Positions 41,631-49,325 of a stretch of 64,000 nucleotides of DNA are shown here, in pieces. Each line of letters opens with the position of its first letter. Positions within the stretch are counted from its first letter, which is position 1. The stretch is from Salinibaculum sp. SYNS191 (GTDB lineage Archaea; Halobacteriota; Halobacteria; Halobacteriales; Haloarculaceae), in contig NZ_CP147838.1 of assembly GCF_037338445.1 (NCBI RefSeq), forward strand, positions 372,001 to 436,000. The letters run 5' to 3'. The position numbers and the translations under genes were made by a program. Under the pieces are notes generated by a model. The model did no database searches. It worked only from the letters and a program-made list of their open reading frames with translations, and was not told the origin of the DNA.

Positions 41631-42236
41631 ATGGCAGCACAACCCCGCTCGCAGTCGACGCTGACGGACCGGCTCCCGCTCGTCTCGGGTGCAGTCGCCG
41701 GCGTAGTCACGTTCCTGCTCGGCTACGCGCTCACCTTCCTCCTGAAAGCCGGCGAAGTGTCGGAGTTGCTCACCCGGTCGCTCGGTGACACCGGCGGGAG
41801 CGGCCTCTCGCTCCCCGGCGACTGGCAGGTCGTCGGCTGGTTCTTCTTCCAGATGCACAACGTCGGGACCCGGACGCAGATATCGGCCGGCGGCCAGTCC
41901 CAGACGGGAACGACGACCGGCAGCGTCGAGACCTGGATGCTCCTGATTCCAATCGTCCTGCTCTTTCTCGCCGGATTCGCCGTGGCCCGTCGCGCGAACG
42001 TCCGGGAGACCATCGCGGGGGCGCAGGCTGGCGCGGTCGTCCTCGTCGGATACGTCGTCCTCGCCGTCGCGTTCGCGTTCCTGACGACCTGGACCGCAGG
42101 AGCGAGCGGGTTCGGAGCGGACGTCACGATATCGATTGGCCCCCCGCTGGTCACGGGCATTCTCACCGCCGGGATTCTCTATCCGCTGGTCCTCGGGGCG
42201 CTCGGCGGAGCCTTCGCCGCGTCGACTGCCGGGTAA
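41631..42236 (+). CDS. Haloarchaeal multi-helix membrane protein, unknown function
   Basis: 201 residues from the ATG at 41631; an upstream in-frame GTG would overlap lhr. About five hydrophobic segments are present, with helix 1 at about residues 20-40 ('LVSGAVAGVVTFLLGYALTFLL'). An exterior polar loop at about residues 55-100 contains 'NVGTRTQISAGGQSQTGTTTGSVETW', then helix pairs follow. No functional family is recognised. Confidence 0.68.
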   Translation: MAAQPRSQSTLTDRLPLVSGAVAGVVTFLLGYALTFLLKAGEVSELLTRSLGDTGGSGLSLPGDWQVVGWFFFQMHNVGTRTQISAGGQSQTGTTTGSVETWMLLIPIVLLFLAGFAVARRANVRETIAGAQAGAVVLVGYVVLAVAFAFLTTWTAGASGFGADVTISIGPPLVTGILTAGILYPLVLGALGGAFAASTAG

Positions 42237-42253
42237 CCTCTGGCTCGTCCTAT

Positions 42254-42260
42254 CTTTATT
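42254..42260 (+). promoter_or_regulatory. TATA-like promoter of the carboxymuconolactone decarboxylase-like gene
   Basis: CTTTATT lies 25-31 nt before the ATG at 42285. Confidence 0.5.
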
Positions 42261-42284
42261 GTCTGCCTCGCCGCCCGACTAGGC

Positions 42285-42842
42285 ATGTCACACGTCCCGC
42301 TGCTGGAGATGGACGAGATTCCGGAGGAGTACCACTACCTGTTCACCGACGACTACCTCGGCGACCGCCACATCTTCCGCGCCTGGGCGCACAACCCGGA
42401 GGTGCTGGAGGCAACGCTCGAGTACCTCAACACGCTCTACAGCCAGGTGACCGCGCGGGAGAAGGAACTCATCATCCTGAAAGTCGCCCACACGAAGGAC
42501 AGCGAGTACGAGTGGCACCAGCACGTCGACATCGCCCGCGACAAGGGCGTCGCCGTCGCCGACATGCAGGCCATCGGCAGGGAGGACTACGACCACTTCG
42601 ACCACGAGGAGGCCTCGCTGCTGCGGTACGCCGAGGCGATGGTCCACGGCGGCGTCACCGAGGAGATGTACGACCACCTGCACCGCCACTACGACCACGG
42701 CCAGATAGTCGCCATCGGACTCATCGTCGGCTTCTACACCGGCCTGTGCAACTACATCGCGGCCACCGACCTGCCCTTGGAGGGCGGGGAATTCATCGGC
42801 TGGGTGCCGGACCCGGACGAGGTGACCGCGACGTTCGACTGA
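42285..42842 (+). CDS. Carboxymuconolactone decarboxylase/AhpD-like family protein
   Basis: 185 residues, mostly alpha-helical. 'QVTAREKELIILKVAHTKDSEYEWHQHVDIARDKGVAVADM' is the CMD family core, with an acidic/His site ('EWHQH') where AhpD-like members have a CxxC...H relay; no CxxC is present here. 'DHFDHEEASLLRYAEAMV' and 'GQIVAIGLIVGFYTGLCNYIAA' complete the fold. The lack of the CxxC argues for a decarboxylase/lactonase-like or unknown role rather than a peroxidase-reducing one. Confidence 0.82.
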   Translation: MSHVPLLEMDEIPEEYHYLFTDDYLGDRHIFRAWAHNPEVLEATLEYLNTLYSQVTAREKELIILKVAHTKDSEYEWHQHVDIARDKGVAVADMQAIGREDYDHFDHEEASLLRYAEAMVHGGVTEEMYDHLHRHYDHGQIVAIGLIVGFYTGLCNYIAATDLPLEGGEFIGWVPDPDEVTATFD

Positions 42843-42843
42843 C

Positions 42844-43635
42844 TCAGTAGTCGCTACCGTCTGCGGAGGATTCAGCGAGCGTGTCGAGTTTCGAGCGCGC
42901 GTAGCGGTTCCCCAGGTAGCCGATACCGAGCAACAGCAGGGCAGGGATAGTGACGAAAAACTGCATGACGAGACCGCTGACGACCACGTCGGCCGCCGTC
43001 CCATCAGTTCCCGAGCCGAGCCACAGCGAGAGGAGTTCGTTGGTCACGAGCGCCGACGGCATCACCAGCATCGCGAGCGCAATCGCGTACAGGCCGTCGC
43101 CGACGATGTCGCTCGGGAGCGGCTTGCGCCCGAGCCACCAGACCACGAGGACGAACAGCCCCAGCGTGGGCAGACCGCTCAGCGACGACAGGAACCCCCC
43201 GAACAGCACCGACAGCGCGCTCCCGACGGCCACGATGACGAAGAGACCGACGCCGATGGCGACGGGCAGGCGCATCCACAGCGGAGCGGAGAAGGTCCCG
43301 TCGGGGACGCCCTCCGGGTCTGGCACGTCGGTCCCCAGCATCGAGACGAGGCGGCCGGCGACGCCCTCCACCCGGTGGCGGTCCGCTGAACGGTCCGCGG
43401 ACCCACCGACCGACGACCCGGTGTCGAACTCGTAGGACCGGGCGGTATCGGACCCGGCAGGGCGGTCGCTCCCGAACTCGTCGTCCCCGAGAATCGCGTC
43501 CGCCGTCGAATCGGGGTCCGTCGTGTCGACGTCGCCCGGGAGGTCCGTGTAGCAGTGCATACAGTAGTAGGCCGTCGGCGAAATTTTCTCGCCGCACTCC
43601 GGACACCGGGGGTCCGCCGCCTCGCGCCACGACAT
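42844..43635 (-). CDS. Zinc-ribbon membrane protein, unknown function
   Basis: 263 residues. An N-terminal zinc ribbon with two CxxC pairs ('RCPECGEKI...YYCMHCYTDLPG', within the first 35 residues) is followed by an acidic Ser/Asp linker (about residues 35-95) and about five membrane helices. Fusion of a cytoplasmic ribbon to a membrane domain is common in archaeal sensors or assembly proteins, but I recognise no specific family. It is convergent with the CMD-family gene (stops one base apart) and divergent from the MutS-like gene. Confidence 0.7.
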   Translation of the reverse strand: MSWREAADPRCPECGEKISPTAYYCMHCYTDLPGDVDTTDPDSTADAILGDDEFGSDRPAGSDTARSYEFDTGSSVGGSADRSADRHRVEGVAGRLVSMLGTDVPDPEGVPDGTFSAPLWMRLPVAIGVGLFVIVAVGSALSVLFGGFLSSLSGLPTLGLFVLVVWWLGRKPLPSDIVGDGLYAIALAMLVMPSALVTNELLSLWLGSGTDGTAADVVVSGLVMQFFVTIPALLLLGIGYLGNRYARSKLDTLAESSADGSDY

Positions 43636-43716
43636 GACAGCACGTTCACGCTACGCCCATATAGTTCCGGAGGGACTGAGAAACCCCTAAGACCCGGGGA
43701 GCCGAGCCACTACGCG

Positions 43717-45474
43717 ATGCGACTGGAGGACTACTGGGGAATCGGGCCGAAGACCCGGGACCTGCTGGCCGACGAACTCGGAGTGGAGGCCGCCATCGGG
43801 GCCGTCGAATCCGGGGACGTTCGCACGCTGACCGACGCCGGCATCCCGCGGGGGCGCGCCACGCGCATCCTCCGGCACGCCCACGGCGGCGAGGCGATGG
43901 ACCTGCTGGCCACCCGCGACGCCCGCGACGTCTACAAACAGACGCTCGACATCATCGGCGAGTTCGCCGTCACCGAGGCCGCTGGCGACCGGATTCGTAT
44001 TCTCACACCGCTGCCCGACCGGGACGCGATGGACGAGCGACTCGACGAGGTGGAGGCCGCCCGGGACACCTGGGACGGCCTGGACGAGTCCGAGCGGGAG
44101 GCGGTCCTCGGGGCCTTCGACGCCTACGACAGCGTCGGGTCGGGCGACCGGTCGGCCGTCAGAACAGCGCTTCGCCTGCTGGAGGAGGGGTTCGAGGAGG
44201 GCGTCTTCGCCCCGCTCGTGGACCTCGACGCGGGGACACTCGAAGACGCGACGTCGGCACTCGCCGGACTGGAGGGCGGGAGCGACCGCATCGGCGACGG
44301 GGCCGACAGCCAGCTCGACGCGCTCCGTGACCAGCTCGGCAGCGTCGAGGACATGTCGGCCACGCCGGGCGACGTGCTCGAAACCGTCCAGTCCGGCGCG
44401 CGCGGGACCGACGAACTCCGGGACTCCTTCGCCCGCCACGTGGCCGACGAGAGCGGCGTCGAGGTGGGACGCGTCCGGGAGGCGATGCCGACGGAGGCGG
44501 CGGACGCGGCGGGGTTCGTCGGGGAGACGCTGCGGACTCTCGCCGGCGACCTCAGGACCGCGGTCGAACAGCGTGAATCGGAGGTCCGCGAGCGACTTGA
44601 GGGCGTTCTGGAAGCGGCCAGCGAGGACGTCGACGCGGCGGTGAACACGGTGGACGACATCGCGCTGGCGCTGTCGCTGGCCCGCTTCGCCGAGGCCTTC
44701 GACCTCGTGCGACCCTCCTTCGTCGACCGCGAGGTGACCGGCGTCGTCAGCGCCCGGAACCTCTTTCTGGAGGACGCGGGCGAGGCGGTCCAGCCGGTCA
44801 CCTACGCCGTCGGCGACCACGACCTGGCGGTCCCCGGCGCGGCGGCCCCGCCCACCGGCGACCGGGTAGCGGTCCTGACGGGCGCGAACAGCGGCGGGAA
44901 GACGACGCTGCTGGAGACGCTCTGTCAGGTCCAGTTGCTCGCGCAGATGGGGCTGCCGGTCCCGGCCAGCGACGCCGAGATGGGCGTCGTCGACACCATC
45001 GTCTTCCACCGCCGCCACGCGAGTTTCAACGCGGGCGTCCTGGAATCGACGCTGCGGTCGGTCGTCCCGCCGGTCACCAGCGGCGGCCGCACGCTGATGC
45101 TCGTCGACGAGTTCGAGGCCATCACGGAACCCGGCAGCGCCGCGGACCTGCTGCACGGGCTGGTGACACTGACCGTCCAGCGTGCGGCGCTTGGCGTGTT
45201 CGTCACCCATCTCGCCGACGACCTGGAGCCGTTGCCCGACGAGGCCCGCGTCGACGGCATCTTCGCGGAGGGGCTGACGACGGACCTCGAACTGGAGGTG
45301 GACTACCAGCCGCGTTTCGAGACGGTCGGGCGCTCGACGCCGGAGTTCATCGTCTCCCGGCTGGTCGCAGGCGCGGCCGACCACAGCGAGCGCGCGGGCT
45401 ACGAGACGCTGGCCGAGTCGGTCGGCGAGAGCGCCGTCCAGCGCACGCTCGCCGACGCGCGGTGGTCCGGGTAG
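43717..45474 (+). CDS. MutS-family ATPase with N-terminal helix-hairpin-helix
   Basis: 585 residues from the ATG at 43717. The first ~60 residues form a helix-hairpin-helix-like module ('DYWGIGPKTRDLLADELG...DAGIPRGRATRILRHAHGG'). A helical/coiled core (about residues 90-340) with MutS-like levers follows, then the ABC-type ATPase: Walker A GANSGGKT (389-396), 'HRRHASFNAGVLESTLRSV' and Walker B 'LMLVDEFEAI'. The mismatch-binding MutS domain I (F-x-E) and Smr nuclease are absent. It is therefore a MutS2/MSH4-5-like DNA-junction ATPase rather than a classical mismatch sensor. Confidence 0.82.
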   Translation: MRLEDYWGIGPKTRDLLADELGVEAAIGAVESGDVRTLTDAGIPRGRATRILRHAHGGEAMDLLATRDARDVYKQTLDIIGEFAVTEAAGDRIRILTPLPDRDAMDERLDEVEAARDTWDGLDESEREAVLGAFDAYDSVGSGDRSAVRTALRLLEEGFEEGVFAPLVDLDAGTLEDATSALAGLEGGSDRIGDGADSQLDALRDQLGSVEDMSATPGDVLETVQSGARGTDELRDSFARHVADESGVEVGRVREAMPTEAADAAGFVGETLRTLAGDLRTAVEQRESEVRERLEGVLEAASEDVDAAVNTVDDIALALSLARFAEAFDLVRPSFVDREVTGVVSARNLFLEDAGEAVQPVTYAVGDHDLAVPGAAAPPTGDRVAVLTGANSGGKTTLLETLCQVQLLAQMGLPVPASDAEMGVVDTIVFHRRHASFNAGVLESTLRSVVPPVTSGGRTLMLVDEFEAITEPGSAADLLHGLVTLTVQRAALGVFVTHLADDLEPLPDEARVDGIFAEGLTTDLELEVDYQPRFETVGRSTPEFIVSRLVAGAADHSERAGYETLAESVGESAVQRTLADARWSG

Positions 45475-45533
45475 CCAGACCGCGCGGTGACAGAAGGGTA
45501 CCTTTCACGTACGTGGGGACCGAAGTGAGAGTG

Positions 45534-45893
45534 ATGGGATTCAAATCGCTACTACGGCTCGGCTACGCCGGAATGGTCGTACAGGGACTGCTCTCCGTGT
45601 TCCTCCCGCGGAAGGCGATCAAGCTCGCGACGACCGGCTGGCGGGCCGGCTTCGAGAACGTCGAGGAACTGGAACCGCGCGAGTGGTACGTCGAGATGAC
45701 GAAGGTTCTCGGCGTCGGGATGCTCGCCGCGGGGCTGACGGGACTGCTCGTCTCCCGCGCCGAGAAGGAAGGTGCCGACCGCGCACAGGCCGAGTTCGAG
45801 GCCGCGGGCGAGTCCGAAGCGGAGGAGGCAAGCGAAGACGATGACGACGACGACGACGGCCCCGTGACGGTCGACATCGAGGACGACGAGTAA
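45534..45893 (+). CDS. Small membrane protein with acidic tail, unknown function
   Basis: 119 residues from the ATG at 45534. An N-terminal hydrophobic/amphipathic region ('LLRLGYAGMVVQGLLSVFLPRKAIKLA') and a second membrane helix near residues 65-82 ('VLGVGMLAAGLTGLLVSRAEK') are followed by a run of Glu/Ser/Asp. I recognise no family. The gene is convergent with metY (stops adjacent). Confidence 0.67.
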   Translation: MGFKSLLRLGYAGMVVQGLLSVFLPRKAIKLATTGWRAGFENVEELEPREWYVEMTKVLGVGMLAAGLTGLLVSRAEKEGADRAQAEFEAAGESEAEEASEDDDDDDDGPVTVDIEDDE

Positions 45894-47177
45894 TCAGGTC
45901 GCGCTGTCGATTGCCTGGTCGAGGTCGGCGACGATGTCGTCGGTACCCTCCAGACCGACCGACAGGCGCACCAGGTCGGGCGTGACGCCCGACGCTTCCT
46001 GTTCTTCTTCGGTGAGCTGCTGGTGGGTCGTACTCGCCGGGTGGATGATGAGCGTCTTCGCGTCGCCGACGTTGGCGAGCAGGCTGGCGAGTTCCGTGTT
46101 CTCGACGGTGGCCTGGGCGGCCTCGTAGCCGCCTTCGAGACCGAAGGTGATCATGCCGCCGTAGCCGCCGTCGAGGTACTCGCTGGCGGCGTCGTGAGTC
46201 TCGTGGGATTCGAGACCGGGGTAGGTGACCCAGGAGACGTCGTCGTGGTCCTGGAGGTACTCGGCGACGGCCATCGCGTTCTCGCTGTGCCGTTCCATCC
46301 GCATCGGCAGCGATTCGACGCCCTGGATGGTCTGCCAGGCGTCGAAGGGCGACTGCTGGTTGCCCATGTCGCGGAGACCGCGGGCGATGCCGGCGTAGGT
46401 GAAGGCGGCGTCGCCGAACGTCTCCGCGAAGTTGACGCCGTGGTAGGCCGGGTTCTCGCCGGCGATTTCGGGGAACTTCTCGGCGTGGTCCGCCCACGGG
46501 AACGAGCCGCCGTCGACGACGACGCCGCCGATGGTCGTCCCGGAACCGTGAATCCACTTCGTCGTGGAGTTCCAGACCAGGTCCGCGCCGTGGTCCAGCG
46601 GGTTGCACAGCGCGGGCGTCGCGAAGGTGTTGTCGACGAAGACGGGGACACCGTGGTCGTGTGCGATGTCGGCGATGCGCTCCATGTCCGGGGTGACGAG
46701 TGCAGGGTTGCCGATGGTCTCGTAGTGGACGTAGGCCGTGTCCTCGTCGATGGCCTCCTCGTAGGCCTCGTAGTCGAGCGTGTCGACGAAGCGTGCCTCG
46801 ACGCCCTGGCGGGGCGCGGAGTGGGTGTAGTAGGTGTAGGTCCCGCCGTACAGCGAGGAAGCGGTGACGACGTTGTCGCCGGCCCCCGCGAGGAGGAACG
46901 TCGTCAGATTCAGCGCGGCCATCCCGGAGGCGGTCGCGACGGCACCGACACCGCCCTCCAGTTTCGCGAGGCGCTCCTGGAGCGTCTCTACGGTCGGGTT
47001 CATCAGCCGGGAGTAGATGTAGCCGGGCTTCTCCAGGGCGAACTGCGACGCGGCGTCGTCGGCGTCCTCGAAGACGTACGAGGTGGTCTGGTAGAGCGGC
47101 GGTGCGCGCGAACCTGTTGCGGAGTCGGGTTCCTGTCCTGCGTGGAGACTGTCCGTGTAGATACTGTCGTCCGTCAT
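45894..47177 (-). CDS. metY: O-acetylhomoserine aminocarboxypropyltransferase (sulfhydrylase)
   Basis: 427 residues from the ATG at 47177. Cys/Met-metabolism PLP-enzyme landmarks: 'YIYSRLMNPTVETLQERLAKLEGG', 'YGGTYTYYTHSAPRQG', 'VDNTFATPALCNPLDHGADLVWNSTTKWIHGSG' (PLP Lys) and 'HPASTTHQQL'. The length and the 'SRLMNPTV' form indicate the MetY group rather than cystathionine gamma-synthase. MetY makes homocysteine from O-acetylhomoserine and sulfide. No metX is adjacent. A TATA-like TTTCTTACG lies about 27-35 nt upstream. Confidence 0.92.
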   Translation of the reverse strand: MTDDSIYTDSLHAGQEPDSATGSRAPPLYQTTSYVFEDADDAASQFALEKPGYIYSRLMNPTVETLQERLAKLEGGVGAVATASGMAALNLTTFLLAGAGDNVVTASSLYGGTYTYYTHSAPRQGVEARFVDTLDYEAYEEAIDEDTAYVHYETIGNPALVTPDMERIADIAHDHGVPVFVDNTFATPALCNPLDHGADLVWNSTTKWIHGSGTTIGGVVVDGGSFPWADHAEKFPEIAGENPAYHGVNFAETFGDAAFTYAGIARGLRDMGNQQSPFDAWQTIQGVESLPMRMERHSENAMAVAEYLQDHDDVSWVTYPGLESHETHDAASEYLDGGYGGMITFGLEGGYEAAQATVENTELASLLANVGDAKTLIIHPASTTHQQLTEEEQEASGVTPDLVRLSVGLEGTDDIVADLDQAIDSAT

Positions 47178-47262
47178 GCGTACGTCCCCAGACACCCGAC
47201 GCGTAAGAAACCCTCCGTAGACGACGAATATCCCCGGAATCTACGACGCGGGGGCCGTGTCG

Positions 47263-47892
47263 TTACGACCCCATCAGTTCGTCCAGCAGTTTCCCCTGGG
47301 CGGCCGCGAGGTGTTCGGAGAACGTCGATGGCTCGATGCCGAGTTCCCGCGAGACCTCCGTGGCGTTTGCGTCGCGGGGGTACTCGAAGTAGCCCATCTC
47401 GTGGGCCGTCTCCAGAACCTCGCGCTGCCGGTCGGTCAACTGGCGCATGTCGACCGGGACGAGTTCGCTCCCGTCCTCGGCGTCGACGCTGCGGACGAGG
47501 TACTCGACGCTGACGCCGCCGAAGTCCTCGCGGAGGTCGACGAGCAGTTCGCGCAGTGCGTCCACGTCTGTGGTGTGCAAGCGCACGTGCAGGTCGCCGT
47601 CCTCGGCAAAGACTTCCCGTACCGGCCCCAGCGATTGCTGGATGTGTTCGCAGATGCAGGGGTCGCTCGACGGCCGCTCGAACTCGTAGACCTGCTCGGA
47701 CCCGTAGTCGAACACCGGGTCGAAGGAGGGGAGGTCCTCGGAGCCGTCTGTCGTGACCTGCTCTTTCACCGTCCCGTCTTTCCCCTCCGTCCAGGTGATG
47801 TCCGAAATCGCCGACGGGACCTGTGTCGATGCCTGCGCGGCCGGACAGCCCTCCGCCCGCTCGAAGACGAGTTCCGTTCTGACGCCTGTCAT
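47263..47892 (-). CDS. Bat-type HTH regulator, NarO/DmsR-like, with N-terminal cysteine motif
   Basis: 209 residues. The C-terminal HTH_10 (bacterio-opsin activator) domain is at about residues 150-205 ('LTDRQREVLETAHEMGYFEYPRDANATEVSRELGIEPSTFSEHLAAAQGKLLDEL'). The N-terminal half carries C16 ('EGCPAAQAS') and C79-x-C81 ('DPCICEH'), like the C-xn-CxC-x7-C motif reported for the oxygen-responsive denitrification regulator NarO of Haloferax. The position of the fourth Cys is Gly89 ('GPV'). It is divergent from a membrane-protein gene across a palindrome-rich 122-bp region. Confidence 0.82.
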   Translation of the reverse strand: MTGVRTELVFERAEGCPAAQASTQVPSAISDITWTEGKDGTVKEQVTTDGSEDLPSFDPVFDYGSEQVYEFERPSSDPCICEHIQQSLGPVREVFAEDGDLHVRLHTTDVDALRELLVDLREDFGGVSVEYLVRSVDAEDGSELVPVDMRQLTDRQREVLETAHEMGYFEYPRDANATEVSRELGIEPSTFSEHLAAAQGKLLDELMGS

Positions 47893-47910
47893 ACCACATA
47901 GTATGGTAGA

Positions 47911-47930
47911 CACCCTCAATAACGAGGGTG
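47911..47930. promoter_or_regulatory. Inverted repeat enclosing the regulator's TATA element
   Basis: CACCCTC-AATAAC-GAGGGTG, a perfect 7+7 palindrome. Its centre, read on the minus strand as GTTATT, lies about 25-30 nt before the regulator's ATG at 47892. A protein bound here would occlude TBP, which fits autoregulation. Confidence 0.5.
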
Positions 47931-47934
47931 CGCG

Positions 47935-47951
47935 TTCCCAGCGGCTGGGAA
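47935..47951. repeat. Second inverted repeat in the divergent region
   Basis: TTCCCAG-CGG-CTGGGAA, perfect 7+7 arms. It lies four bases after the previous palindrome. Confidence 0.5.
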
Positions 47952-47960
47952 TGGGTGGGA

Positions 47961-47972
47961 CGAACATGTTCG
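47961..47972. promoter_or_regulatory. Palindromic operator candidate, box 1
   Basis: CGAACATGTTCG is a perfect 12-bp palindrome 42-53 bp before the membrane-protein ATG at 48015. It differs by one base from box 2 at 49222-49233. Both fit CGAA-N4-TTCG, which I recall as resembling the cis element proposed for haloarchaeal denitrification genes controlled by NarO. Confidence 0.55.
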
Positions 47973-48014
47973 GGCAAGGGTACGAGCGGGTGGGGGCCAT
48001 GTGTCCGGACGGAA

Positions 48015-49202
48015 ATGTCGAGAGCACGGCGCTCGCGGTGGTCAGGGCGGTTTTTGATTGTGAGCGCTGGCTTTCTCGTACTCTCCCAGGTTGCCCCGCT
48101 CGCGGGTGCTTCGGGTCGCGTCGAGGTCGTGTTCGGCCTCTACGGGTTCGCGCTGACGACGGTCTTCGGGAAGGCTTACTCGCTCGTGCCGGCGTACTTC
48201 GACCGGGACCTGGCGTGGGACGGCGCGCCGATGGTCCAGTTGCCCCTCGTGGTCGCCGGCGTCGGCTGTCTCGCCCTCGGTGTCTGGGTCCGAGACGCGC
48301 CAGCCCTCGATATCGCGGGTGCGGTGTGCTGGACGGCCGGGGTCGCCGTCTTCCTCGGAACCGTGGCGGCGACACTCCGCGACAACCCGACCGGTGCCGA
48401 GACGGGGACGGGCGCGGCGAACGCCGAGAGGGAACCGCTGGACAGACTCGCCAACGCGTTCGTGCCGGTGGCGCTGGCCTACCTCGCGGTGGGGACCTAC
48501 GAACTCCTGGCGGGCGCGCTCGCACTCCCGTCGCCCTTTGGCGGCGTCGCCGCCCGGACCGCCCACCTGCTCGGCCCGGGAGCGGCCCTGCTCCTGCTCT
48601 TCGCGGTCGGCTATCGGGTGTTGCCGCGATTTCTCTCCGCGTCCCCGCCCCGGTGGCTGGCGGCCGTCGTCCTCTGTGCCGGTGCGCTGGGGCCGGCCGC
48701 GCTGGCCTGGGGCTATCCCGGCGGGACGCTGTTCCGGGTCGGTGCCGTGCTGGAGAGCACCGCCGTCGTCGGGTTCGCAGCCTCGTACCTCGCGCTGTTC
48801 GCCCGAAGCGAACGCCGACGGGTGGGCTTCTACGGGCCGCTGGCGGGCGTGGTGCTGGGCTGTCTCGGCGTCGCGCTCGGTGCCTTGTTCGCGTTCGAAG
48901 GGCTGGACGCATCGCTGACGACCGTTCACTTCCGGGTGAACGTCTTCGGCCTCCTCGGGCTGAGCATCGTCGGCGTCGTCTACCAGTTCTACCCGCCAGC
49001 GGTCGCGCGGTGGCCGGCCGCCGGTGACAGGATGGCCGTCGCGAGCATCGCGGCCATCGCCGGCGGCCTCGGAATCGGGGCCGCCGCTCCGCTGACGTCC
49101 CTGCCCGTCGGCACCGCCGGGGCCGGACTACGGACCCTGGGAGCCGTGCTGTTCTGGTACCTCGCCACCGGAACAATCAATTCACAGACATCAAGAACGT
49201 AA
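48015..49202 (+). CDS. Polytopic membrane protein, NnrS/heme-copper-oxidase-like
   Basis: 395 residues from the ATG at 48015; the frame is open further upstream across the operator. About 11-12 membrane helices are present. Conserved-looking His/Arg sites inside helices include 'RTAHLLGPGAALLLLFAVGYRVLPRFL' and 'TVHFRVNVFGLLGLSIVGVVYQFYPP', patterns reminiscent of NnrS and of heme-copper-oxidase-like integral proteins. I cannot assign it firmly. It is preceded by box 1 and followed by a halocyanin gene with box 2, suggesting a haem/copper redox or nitric-oxide-related role. Confidence 0.6.
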   Translation: MSRARRSRWSGRFLIVSAGFLVLSQVAPLAGASGRVEVVFGLYGFALTTVFGKAYSLVPAYFDRDLAWDGAPMVQLPLVVAGVGCLALGVWVRDAPALDIAGAVCWTAGVAVFLGTVAATLRDNPTGAETGTGAANAEREPLDRLANAFVPVALAYLAVGTYELLAGALALPSPFGGVAARTAHLLGPGAALLLLFAVGYRVLPRFLSASPPRWLAAVVLCAGALGPAALAWGYPGGTLFRVGAVLESTAVVGFAASYLALFARSERRRVGFYGPLAGVVLGCLGVALGALFAFEGLDASLTTVHFRVNVFGLLGLSIVGVVYQFYPPAVARWPAAGDRMAVASIAAIAGGLGIGAAAPLTSLPVGTAGAGLRTLGAVLFWYLATGTINSQTSRT

Positions 49203-49221
49203 CGATAAATAAACCCAGTAC

Positions 49222-49233
49222 CGAACAGGTTCG
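49222..49233. promoter_or_regulatory. Palindromic operator candidate, box 2
   Basis: CGAACAGGTTCG, within the longer inverted repeat CCGAAC-AG-GTTCGG, lies about 60 bp upstream of the halocyanin TATA element. It matches box 1 at 11 of 12 positions. Confidence 0.55.
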
Positions 49234-49290
49234 GCCCCAGGACGGATAGCGTTAACGCCGGTTTTCAGTCCGCAGGGCGGGTTTGAAAGC

Positions 49291-49297
49291 CTTTTAT
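49291..49297 (+). promoter_or_regulatory. TATA box of the halocyanin gene
   Basis: CTTTTAT, preceded by the purine-rich BRE-like GAAAG, lies 29-35 nt before the ATG at 49326. Confidence 0.6.
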
Positions 49298-49325
49298 GAG
49301 TGTGGTCCTAACCTCGAGTGTAGAG

